Shown here: positions 33,964 to 41,960 of the stretch, one piece after another
Layout: each line of letters begins with the position of its first letter
How positions within the stretch are numbered: the stretch's first letter is position 1
Notes under the pieces: model-generated
Database searches by the model: none
What the model saw: only the letters and a program-made list of their open reading frames with translations
Told to the model about the DNA's origin: nothing
Assembly (NCBI RefSeq): GCF_900168055.1
Contig: NZ_FUYS01000004.1
Location: 186,001 to 250,000 of the forward strand
From: Parapedobacter luteus
GTDB lineage: Bacteria; Bacteroidota; Bacteroidia; Sphingobacteriales; Sphingobacteriaceae
Reading direction: 5' to 3'
DNA length: 64,000 bases
Program-made: the position numbers and the translations under genes

Positions 33964-35036
33964 TAATCTTTAGGAGTTTTGCGGTGCCACCATGAAGCTA
34001 AAATAGATCCCGTTACGTTCATCAACGGTCCAAAAATAGCTGCCGCCAGTCCGAGGGTTGCAATACGTCCCATTTCCTTGGACAGCCCAGACGCCAAGCC
34101 GCCGTTTTGCATCCCCACCTCGATTGCGATGGTCCGGCAATCCCGCTCTTTGAGCCGGAATAGCCGGGCCGTCCAATACCCCACGGTGTATCCCAGGACA
34201 TTATGAGTGAGGACCAGCATCACAAGCAGGGGCCCCACTGTCAGTAGGTTGTCGCGCCCCGCAGCCGCGATGACAACGATCGAAAATGCGATACCGAACA
34301 TGGACACATAGGGCATGACGGCAGCAAGCCATGGCGTTTTACCGTGGAACAACTGATTGAACAGCAAACCGATACCTACGGGTAAAATAACCATCTTCAG
34401 AATGTCCCACATCATTTTTAGGGTATTGATTTCGATGAATTCACCGGCAAGGGTCTTCATGAGCAACGGCGTGAACAGTGGCCCCAGCATGGTGGCTATC
34501 GACGTAATTGTGACGGACAGTGCCACATTCGCCTTGGCGAGGTAAGCGATCACGTTTGACGCCATGCCGCTAGGTACGCAGCCAATCAGCACGATACCTG
34601 CAGCTATTTCATTGGGCAACCCGCTCAGCTGAGCAATGGTATAACCCAAAACCGGCATAATGGCGAACTGACAGGTTACCCCGATCAGTACCGGGGTTGG
34701 CATTTTAAGCAAGCCGGCAAAATCCCTCAAACTCATCGTTGTACCCATGCCGAACATGATAAGCTGTATGGACGGCGTGATCAGCGTAGACAGGTCAAAA
34801 TTGCCCCACCGCGTAAAATACTGCGGGTAGCTGACTGCAGCTGCAAAGCATGTCAGGATAACCATCGTGTAGCTGAAGCCTTTGAGCGTTGGGTAGCCTT
34901 GGAAGGCTATGGAAAGGAAAATAAAAAAAAGAATCAACAGCGGTGGTATAAACGGAAGATTGCCCGTTAGTGCGGCTCCACCGCAAGCCACAACCGCCAC
35001 AAGAGCTGAATAAAGAAAAAATTTACTAATATGCAT
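33963..35036 (-). CDS. Bile acid:sodium symporter (BASS) family transporter
   Basis: 357 residues, about nine or ten membrane helices. Family blocks are LIMFGMGTTMSLRDFAGLLKMP, GCVPSGMASNVIAYLAKANVALSVT (the Na+ site region) and EVGMQNGGLASGL. BASS proteins move organic anions such as keto acids, pantothenate or bile acids with sodium. I start at ATG 35036; the upstream 35054 codon is TTG. The gene overlaps the end of the propeller-protein gene by 11 bases and the kinase start at its stop. An anionic or acid product of the outer enzymes is the natural cargo (inference). Confidence 0.92.
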   Translation of the reverse strand: MHISKFFLYSALVAVVACGGAALTGNLPFIPPLLILFFIFLSIAFQGYPTLKGFSYTMVILTCFAAAVSYPQYFTRWGNFDLSTLITPSIQLIMFGMGTTMSLRDFAGLLKMPTPVLIGVTCQFAIMPVLGYTIAQLSGLPNEIAAGIVLIGCVPSGMASNVIAYLAKANVALSVTITSIATMLGPLFTPLLMKTLAGEFIEINTLKMMWDILKMVILPVGIGLLFNQLFHGKTPWLAAVMPYVSMFGIAFSIVVIAAAGRDNLLTVGPLLVMLVLTHNVLGYTVGYWTARLFRLKERDCRTIAIEVGMQNGGLASGLSKEMGRIATLGLAAAIFGPLMNVTGSILASWWHRKTPKD

Positions 35037-36819
35037 ATTTACCTTTCGTATCAATTATCCCATCATATTCCGGTCCGCCCGCTCCTACGTAACCGTGGCT
35101 TGCTCCACTTTCGTCGGGGCTCACCCAAAAGGCGTAAAGCTTGCCGTTGGTCAAGTGAAAGCGGAATTTCACGGGTGTTCCAGCCAAAGATGACAAATCA
35201 TTACCGCCTTTCCATTCCACCTTGTACAACGTGCTGTCTGTTCGGATAGGCTCGCATGCCTTTGCAGCAAACTGCTTCACCACCCGATTACTTTCGTCGA
35301 GCACTTCTACCCGCAGCTCGCCTTCCGGGCAATCGACGTTGATAAACAGGTGTCTACCCTTGAAGACAACCGGGCGGGTTACCAACGTTCCGCCCCGCCT
35401 ATCCGCATCCATGGATGCAAAGCCATCCCGGCGCAGGGTAGCCATGCCGATACTGGCGCCGGTATACATCCCTGTCCTTCCATTGGGATCCACACCCGAG
35501 TACCCACAATAGGGAAACCATAATTTGTCGCCCATTACCAGGCAGACCCCCATTGTGCCATGCAGGTAGCCGCGATCCCAATCCCCTTCCTTGCGTGTCG
35601 CCTCAATAAACGGCCGGCGGTCCGGCCTGTGCCAATGAAAACCGTCGCGGCTGAATCCCAATTTCAACTCCGTGATTTTCGGAAACCTACCTTCTTCACA
35701 CACCCTATTATATGGCCCCAAATGGATATAAAATTCACCGAGCAAGATACTCTCATACGCCACGGCATTGAGGCTGTAAAGCTGAGCCGGGTTGTCTATC
35801 GCCGGATCGGGCGCATCCAGCGTATCGGCATTTACCCAATATACGGCATTGTCAAAGGCCGCGCCCTTAATAAATTCCTCGCTTTCGGAATAATATCGGG
35901 CCCGCCCCCTTTTTGTGCTCTTTTTAATGCTGAATGTCCATACATTACGGAAGGGATTATGGAAAAATGAGGTATAGTCTTCGGCATCGGCCGTATACAC
36001 GCCTGTTGACCAAACCTTGCCATCAGCAGCGGTATGTAACGTATGCCTGGGACCGTCAGCCCGCTTTTCGAAGTACGTTTTCCAATCGCCATCGACCCAG
36101 CGCTCGATGATTGCCTTATACCGCTGCATGCTATCCTGTGCGTTCACATCCAGCCATATTGCATTGTCCCCTCCAGCCATCAACGAACCTGGAGGCAGAA
36201 TCAGGTTCCCGCCCGCAAGCCCCAGATCGGGTCGCTCCCATGAAACCAGATCCGTACTCGTAGCCATCGCCAGGGCACCGCGCCATCCCGCCGTATAGAA
36301 CATCTTAAAGCGCTTGTCGGCCGGGTCGTAGAACACCCCTCCGTGTCCCAGGTATGTCACCGCACTGTTGTCATGGTATGTTGCCAGCTCCTGCTCCGTC
36401 TGGGGGAAGAATACCGGGTTGCCCTCGTATTTTTCCGGCCGATGGAAAACCCGGTCCAGGTCGGTCCGCTCAATCAGGAAATCATCTACAAACAGCTGCC
36501 TTCCCACATCAATAGGAATGACCTCAGGCGGGTTTTCAAGATAAGGCACACGCATCGGCCCCAAATCAGCGGGGTCCTGATCGCGCGGGGGCCACACTTC
36601 AGGCAACCGGATTCCATTGTACAACAAACGCGAGGTGTCGCCGTGCGCTATCGCCAAGGTATCGCGCCGTGCTGCCAAATGGTCCGTTTGAGCCATTGCG
36701 TCATCCGCAGCCGACGACATAGCTAGTCCAAAAACACCATAACAAACCGCCTTCCGGACCCTGCACACGGCCAATGGCCCAGCCCATCTACTCAAAGTCA
36801 AAAAAAACGTAAATCTCAT
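35026..36819 (-). CDS. Secreted five-bladed-propeller putative glycoside-active protein
   Basis: 597 residues. A long n-region with hydrophobic segment (AVCYGVFGLAMSSAADDAMA) suggests export; the exact cleavage is unclear. Residues ~95-480 resemble the GH43/GH32-like five-bladed propeller proteins abundant in Planctomycetes and Bacteroidota: VGRQLFVDDFLIERTDLDRVFHRP is the characteristic opening, and LATYHDNSAVTYLGHGGVFYDP, FKMFYTAGW and ATSTDLVSWERPDLGL mark blades. A C-terminal beta-sandwich (about 490-597) follows (LFINVDCPEGELRVEVLDES). No validated catalytic triad can be named from the sequence. It sits between the BNR protein and the transporter of the SusCD operon. Confidence 0.82.
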   Translation of the reverse strand: MRFTFFLTLSRWAGPLAVCRVRKAVCYGVFGLAMSSAADDAMAQTDHLAARRDTLAIAHGDTSRLLYNGIRLPEVWPPRDQDPADLGPMRVPYLENPPEVIPIDVGRQLFVDDFLIERTDLDRVFHRPEKYEGNPVFFPQTEQELATYHDNSAVTYLGHGGVFYDPADKRFKMFYTAGWRGALAMATSTDLVSWERPDLGLAGGNLILPPGSLMAGGDNAIWLDVNAQDSMQRYKAIIERWVDGDWKTYFEKRADGPRHTLHTAADGKVWSTGVYTADAEDYTSFFHNPFRNVWTFSIKKSTKRGRARYYSESEEFIKGAAFDNAVYWVNADTLDAPDPAIDNPAQLYSLNAVAYESILLGEFYIHLGPYNRVCEEGRFPKITELKLGFSRDGFHWHRPDRRPFIEATRKEGDWDRGYLHGTMGVCLVMGDKLWFPYCGYSGVDPNGRTGMYTGASIGMATLRRDGFASMDADRRGGTLVTRPVVFKGRHLFINVDCPEGELRVEVLDESNRVVKQFAAKACEPIRTDSTLYKVEWKGGNDLSSLAGTPVKFRFHLTNGKLYAFWVSPDESGASHGYVGAGGPEYDGIIDTKGKYAY

Positions 36820-36837
36820 TCCTTGCTCTTAATTATT

Positions 36838-38139
36838 TCATTTATTCGATATGTCGCTTGCAACGGACCCCGAAGGCGGAGGCAATTTATCCAGCCCCCG
36901 AGGTCGGCTGATCAGTATCCTCGAACCGGACTCCGGACTTTGGAAGCGTCCTTCCAGTATGTCGGCCTCCGTGAAACGTGCCATCAGTATTTCGCCGTCC
37001 AGCTCACGGTTCCGGTCGTAGGCTATATATATGGTACCATCAGAAGCCTGGAAGCCATCCGGGTAGGATACTCCCCGCCGCTCGTCGATCATTAAGCCTC
37101 CCTTCCAGCTTTTACCATCGTCTTCTGAAAGATAAGCGGTCAGTTTAGAACGGAACGCCGTGCGCTCATCCAGCGCGCCGTGCCGTACCATTAGCAGACG
37201 GCCCGATTGCAGCCGCCGGATGAAATGGCGGGAGCTGATATGTGGCATGTATCGCTGCGGTGCAGACCAGGTCCTACCCTTATCGGACGAGACGCTCTGC
37301 CAGATACCGTCACCTGTCCTGGCGGTCATCCACAGCGTGCCGTCTCGGCGCTCGATGACCTGATGTTCATCGAACTTTGGTTTGGGAAAACGTACGCCTC
37401 CCCTGCGCTGCCATGTCTGGCCCCGATCGTTTGAAACGAAGACGTTGGCCATTCGGAATGTGTCCAGCTCGGGGAACGCTCTCTTATAAACCTCATCCTT
37501 TATTTTGCCGCGGTCCCATAGCGACACCGGAAGCATCCATGTGCCATCGGAGAGGACTACCGGTTTGTTGAGCGCGCAGCCGTGCCAGAGCCGTTTTGGC
37601 GCTGACCACCGTGGCTCATCGCTGTCAGGGTTTTCGCACACTGTGTACCACAACCCGGCCCGGCCATCGAAGTACGTCATGGACTGATCGAAAAACAACC
37701 ACAGATTCCCTTGAGGATCCGTCCACAGGTTTCCCACTATCGTCCGTCTGGCATCACTGAGGCTTGGGTCGTGCGGATCGATCACCACCCTTGGCTCAGA
37801 CCATGTCTGTCCATTATCGTCACTGGTATTCAATACAAAAAAGGCATCTTCATTGTCACCCCCGCCCACCCAACAGGCCCAAATACGCCCATTTGGCGTG
37901 CGTTCGATGCCAATGGTCATGCCGTAGTCTAGTCGGTCATAACCATATGTAGGAAGCGGGTTTGTATTGACGATGGGCGTTTCCATGGCTGGCTCTGCAC
38001 GCTCTTCTACGTTGATCTGATTTCCCTGTGCGCGACTAGCTACATTGAAATATACGATAAACGACAATGTCGCCACCGCAATGCCTATGCACTTAACTAA
38101 AACCGACTTGCAATTCATATATCCGCTAATTTTGCTCAA
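36838..38139 (-). CDS. BNR/Asp-box sialidase-fold protein A, exported
   Basis: 433 residues with an N-terminal signal (VATLSFIVYFNVASRAQG). The six-bladed sialidase-like propeller shows several Asp boxes: SDDNGQTW, SNDRGQTW, SSDKGRTW and SEDDGKSW. The RIP motif and arginine triad context of true sialidases are not apparent, so a different glycan-cleaving or lyase activity is more likely. The end, YIAYDRNRELDGEILMARF, is closely matched by the protein at 45174. It is part of the SusCD operon, 18 bases before the propeller gene. Met8 is another possible start. Confidence 0.88.
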   Translation of the reverse strand: MSKISGYMNCKSVLVKCIGIAVATLSFIVYFNVASRAQGNQINVEERAEPAMETPIVNTNPLPTYGYDRLDYGMTIGIERTPNGRIWACWVGGGDNEDAFFVLNTSDDNGQTWSEPRVVIDPHDPSLSDARRTIVGNLWTDPQGNLWLFFDQSMTYFDGRAGLWYTVCENPDSDEPRWSAPKRLWHGCALNKPVVLSDGTWMLPVSLWDRGKIKDEVYKRAFPELDTFRMANVFVSNDRGQTWQRRGGVRFPKPKFDEHQVIERRDGTLWMTARTGDGIWQSVSSDKGRTWSAPQRYMPHISSRHFIRRLQSGRLLMVRHGALDERTAFRSKLTAYLSEDDGKSWKGGLMIDERRGVSYPDGFQASDGTIYIAYDRNRELDGEILMARFTEADILEGRFQSPESGSRILISRPRGLDKLPPPSGSVASDISNK

Positions 38140-38151
38140 TATCTAGCGGCA

Positions 38152-38910
38152 CTAATCCGCCTTTGTAATCTTGACATGACCCAGAAAAAACCGACCTACC
38201 TGTGTTGGATCAGACTTAATTTCTATCTGTGTCTCCTTAGTGGCATTCAATACCCGGAATTCCCTTGTTGTCCAACTATCTCTGGTGGTCACCTCCAGCT
38301 GGCTGACCGATGATATACCGCCATTAGCAACGCTGACGTACAACGTCTGCGAAGAACCACCCCAAATGGCCAAATCGACCGACACATTAATATTTACGCT
38401 TCCTTCGCCAATCATGTCCAGCGGTGGCGTTCGGATGTATGCATCCCTGGATGACTCTGTACCAATTTTCAGATAGCCGGGGCGTTCATACACTTTCGAG
38501 CCTTCCCACCCACTGATGCCGCGCAACTCCTTATAAGCCTCGGATACAAGCGCAAAAAAATCCGGGCAACCGTCCGTGTTGATACCGCATTCAGCAACCG
38601 GTTTGCTTTCGTCAATAATGTACCTATTGTCGTCATCCCGAGTAAATTCGCCCTTAACACCCGGCTGTTGGTTAATATAATCTCCTCCCCAAATCATTTT
38701 CTCGAAGTCCTCCTCAAAATAAACGGATCCGATGGTATCATCTTCATCGTCGTCTTTATGCTCCTCATCTTTGGCACAGCTCCATAATGAAGTCACAAAA
38801 AGGATAAGCGCAAAAGACCTCAACATCGTCCTCCAATTTCCCGTGCCATATTGTTTTGCAGTTAGCAGATTCGCTGTTGTAACGCGGTTTTTATTTATTC
38901 CGTTATTCAT
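38152..38910 (-). CDS. Surface lipoprotein of the SusCD operon, unknown fold
   Basis: 252 residues from the first ATG; Met29 (38826) is an alternative that would leave a compact signal MLRSFALILFVTSLWSC. After the lipobox cysteine comes KDEEHKDDDEDD, an acidic stretch of the kind that directs Bacteroidota lipoproteins to the cell surface. The C-terminal ~110 residues are beta-rich (VNINVSVDLAIWGG, SQTLYVSVANGGI, TTREFRVLNATKETQIEIK), like a jelly-roll glycan-binding domain. Position behind SusD and between two BNR genes fits a surface glycan-binding protein. I cannot name the family. Confidence 0.78.
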   Translation of the reverse strand: MNNGINKNRVTTANLLTAKQYGTGNWRTMLRSFALILFVTSLWSCAKDEEHKDDDEDDTIGSVYFEEDFEKMIWGGDYINQQPGVKGEFTRDDDNRYIIDESKPVAECGINTDGCPDFFALVSEAYKELRGISGWEGSKVYERPGYLKIGTESSRDAYIRTPPLDMIGEGSVNINVSVDLAIWGGSSQTLYVSVANGGISSVSQLEVTTRDSWTTREFRVLNATKETQIEIKSDPTQVGRFFLGHVKITKAD

Positions 38911-38935
38911 GATTCTATCGTCTAAATAAGTTAAA

Positions 38936-40237
38936 TTATTCGAGTTCGAGTGCGCTCAATGGCACACGGGTAATCCCCATATCTTCTTTGCCAATGGAAT
39001 ACATGGTGTATAACCAGCCATCGCGCACGATGGAGCTGGAGTAGGCATATCCAGGGTTCCGTCCGCCTATACCGGAAAATCGATGTCCTGTAGGAGATCC
39101 TGTCCGAAGGGCATATACCCGGTCGAAGGTATAGCCGTCTTTGCTGATGGAAATGGTCATGGGGTCGCGATCCAAATACAGGGCTTGATCATATCGGTTG
39201 ACGTTTTGGTTACCAATGAGCAATACGGTTCCGTCTTCCAAGGTTAATGCTTGTGCACGGCTAGGCGAGTCCGGGATATCGGTTGGATAGGGTGCCGCCC
39301 ATCCACCGGTTCCATCGTTAAAACTCACATACATCCTATTGGTGTGCACGGGGTTATTGGCATGCCCCCAGTCCCTCAGCATGAGCACCAAACCGCCATC
39401 CTTGGCCCGGTAGATAAAACTTTCGATCAAACTTTGGCCGTCAACCGCTGTTCGCTGTACACCCCAGCTTGCATTGGCCCACCAACTGATTTGGTCGTTT
39501 TCACGATACCATCGATATAGGCGCTCGCCGATAGGCGAAGGAGCAGTTGGCGCATCGTCGCCTTCCATGAATACGGGAAGCGATCCGTTATTGGGCAGGC
39601 TTTGGACCAAGAATGGCTCGCCCAACGTTCCTTCCTCGCTCACTGCCCGAGCGATGGGATATACCCCCGCACCGTGCACATACGTGATTGCATAAAGGAC
39701 ATCATCGATGATCGCCCAACAATCAGGCTTGAGATGTATGCCGTTTTCCGAACGCGGCAACACCGGGCCCGGAGCAGGAAACAACTCTTCGGCATCCGTC
39801 CAATTTCCCCATTCATCAGCGTGGGCATAGAGCACCCGCTGCCCGGGTGCATCTTCGCCAAATTCATGATTGCCCCACATGGCATAAAACCGACCGTTGT
39901 GGTGAATCAGACAGGCATAGTGATTGTATGCACCATCTTCACGTACCGAAGGCTGCCACACCACATCATGCTCCGCGTCCGAAAGTATCGGAAACCCTGC
40001 CCCATTTCGGATGTCAACCGTGGCCATGGGTGCCTTCCACATCGGAACCACCGGCGTGCCCTTGCTGGTAAACTGATCGGTTTCAACATCCCGCGTGCCC
40101 ACTTGGATTTTAATGGTTCGGTCGTCTTCTTCCTTAGGTGCATCAGCTTGGCCAGCTTTACCACATCCACAGGACTGTAACAGAATGAAAAGCCCTACAG
40201 TCCAAAAGATATGGTGTTGTTTTGTTATCCGTGTCAT
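38936..40237 (-). CDS. BNR-4-type propeller lipoprotein
   Basis: 433 residues. The signal ends with lipobox LLQSC, followed by GCGKAGQADAPKEEDDRT, so it is probably anchored in the outer membrane and possibly surface-exposed. The mature protein is a BNR/propeller protein: WQPSVREDGAYNHYACLIHHNGRFYAMWGNHE, DGGLVLMLRDWG, RMYVSFNDGTGGWAAPYPT and SSSIVRDGWLYTMYSIGKED. It differs from the other two BNR proteins here and lacks clear Asp boxes. This family occurs with rhamnose- and uronate-linked glycan loci (general impression, not verified). It lies directly after SusD. Confidence 0.83.
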   Translation of the reverse strand: MTRITKQHHIFWTVGLFILLQSCGCGKAGQADAPKEEDDRTIKIQVGTRDVETDQFTSKGTPVVPMWKAPMATVDIRNGAGFPILSDAEHDVVWQPSVREDGAYNHYACLIHHNGRFYAMWGNHEFGEDAPGQRVLYAHADEWGNWTDAEELFPAPGPVLPRSENGIHLKPDCWAIIDDVLYAITYVHGAGVYPIARAVSEEGTLGEPFLVQSLPNNGSLPVFMEGDDAPTAPSPIGERLYRWYRENDQISWWANASWGVQRTAVDGQSLIESFIYRAKDGGLVLMLRDWGHANNPVHTNRMYVSFNDGTGGWAAPYPTDIPDSPSRAQALTLEDGTVLLIGNQNVNRYDQALYLDRDPMTISISKDGYTFDRVYALRTGSPTGHRFSGIGGRNPGYAYSSSIVRDGWLYTMYSIGKEDMGITRVPLSALELE

Positions 40238-40285
40238 TTTGTGTTTGCTTTATTGTTTTATACGATCTATGATACCCGCCATCGC

Positions 40286-41926
40286 TCAGTAGCCCGGATT
40301 CTGTTCCAGCCTTCTTCCGATATTGGCATCTATGGCCGATTGCGGAATGGGCCACCATTGGTGATGATCCTGGATTGAATTTCTGGTGAGCTCCCTTATG
40401 CTATATTGCCTTACCCGGTCTACCAACCGGCCCATACGCACCAATGTCCGCCGCCGGGGTTCTTCCGTAATCAGTTCCCGCGCACGTTCGTCGAGGATGA
40501 AGTCTTCCGTCACATCAGCGGCATCTATCAACGTTGCGTTCGCACGCCCCCTCACCACATTAATGTCGGTTGCCGCATGTTCTCGATCACCCATCCTGAA
40601 ATAAGCTTCCGCGCGCAACAAATACGTCTCAGCAAGGCGGTATACGATAAAATCCTGATAAGTGCGGCCGGACCAGGAAGTGCTGGTATGGGTCAGCGTA
40701 CCCACATCGCCTTCGATCTTGCGCGGATAGGGATAAATATTCTGCATGGTATCGATTTCTGATGTCTTCGGTTCTACAACCTGCCCGAAGTAAGCCGATG
40801 AGGGGTTGGTGTACCGGAGCTCCCTCCGCATGTTATGCACGGAATTGCGCATGTCGTTGTTCCAATCGCTGGCCCATACGTCGTAGAGGAAATAAGGCGT
40901 GGGCCGGACTTGTCCGGTACCTCTGCCCAAGCTATCGACGACGACCATGCCCGACCGACCATCCGGGTCAGTAAGCCGCTCATACCAAGGTCCCCAGTTC
41001 CGCAGCCGATTATTTCCGTTGCTTCCCCCCTGGCCGCCTATGGTCATGTCTTCAAATTGCCAAACGTAAATAGATTCCAGGTTACCTGAACTTCTGTTTT
41101 GATTACCGTCCTTGAACAAATCCGAAAACGGGTCACCGGGTTCATTCAGCTTAGTACCAAACCGCTCGGTCATCAGTTGGTAATGACCCGAATTGATGAC
41201 CCGATCAGCACTTGCCACCGCATTTTCGTATTGGCCCAGACTGATATAGACTTCCGTCAGCAGGTGGTCCGCAGCAGCCTTAACGATCCGGCCTTCCTTT
41301 TCGACAGCGACCGGCAGCCACTGGGAAGCAAACTCGAGGTCTTCCCGTGCAAAGTCCAGTACTTCCTCGCGTGAATTGCGCACAAAGTCCGTTTTTGGGC
41401 TGGTATAGATGGTGTCGACAATCGGTACACCACCATAAAGATTAGCCAGCATATTATGCGTGTACGCCCTGAAAAATTTAGCTTCTGCGATAATGGCATT
41501 TTTGCGCTCCTCACTGCTCCATATATCAGCCAGTTCGGGATTTTCGGCATATACAATAATCGTATTGGCCTGGAGCAGCATATCCTGATAAGCCCAGTTC
41601 CACACCCATTCGATGTGGTTTTCGGTGGGCGTTTGCAAGGTATTGTAGTTGTTGCTGCTGACCGAACTGTTTCCAAACGAGGCGACGTCAGTGGAAGTCT
41701 GCATGATGTAAAAGTAACGCGACGCATCGCGAGCCGCCATTTCATCGCGCGCCGCCTTATGCAGCGCAGTCATATAGGCTTCAAAGCCCCTTTCAGACGT
41801 CAAGATGCCCACGGTGCTGTAATCCGATAATGGCACCTCTTCGAGGAAATCCGAAGTGCATGAGTGATGGGCCATTAGCAATACCGCTAAAACCATCACA
41901 TTACCTATCTTCTTAAGCGTTTTCAT
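40286..41926 (-). CDS. SusD/RagB-family nutrient-binding outer-membrane lipoprotein
   Basis: 546 residues. Lipobox ending in AHHSC, then the SusD hallmark TSDFLEEVPLSDY. TPR-like helices include EARAFRAYTHNMLANLYGGVPI-type sequence (AEAKFFRAYTHNMLANLYGG) and QDFIVYRLAETYLLRAEAYFRMG, and the usual end RRLEQNPGY. SusD caps the SusC channel and captures the glycan. It follows SusC by 34 bases. Its sequence gives no clue to the ligand. Confidence 0.96.
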   Translation of the reverse strand: MKTLKKIGNVMVLAVLLMAHHSCTSDFLEEVPLSDYSTVGILTSERGFEAYMTALHKAARDEMAARDASRYFYIMQTSTDVASFGNSSVSSNNYNTLQTPTENHIEWVWNWAYQDMLLQANTIIVYAENPELADIWSSEERKNAIIAEAKFFRAYTHNMLANLYGGVPIVDTIYTSPKTDFVRNSREEVLDFAREDLEFASQWLPVAVEKEGRIVKAAADHLLTEVYISLGQYENAVASADRVINSGHYQLMTERFGTKLNEPGDPFSDLFKDGNQNRSSGNLESIYVWQFEDMTIGGQGGSNGNNRLRNWGPWYERLTDPDGRSGMVVVDSLGRGTGQVRPTPYFLYDVWASDWNNDMRNSVHNMRRELRYTNPSSAYFGQVVEPKTSEIDTMQNIYPYPRKIEGDVGTLTHTSTSWSGRTYQDFIVYRLAETYLLRAEAYFRMGDREHAATDINVVRGRANATLIDAADVTEDFILDERARELITEEPRRRTLVRMGRLVDRVRQYSIRELTRNSIQDHHQWWPIPQSAIDANIGRRLEQNPGY

Positions 41927-41960
41927 TGTATCGTCTTTATGTAGTTAGTTTAGTAATCGT

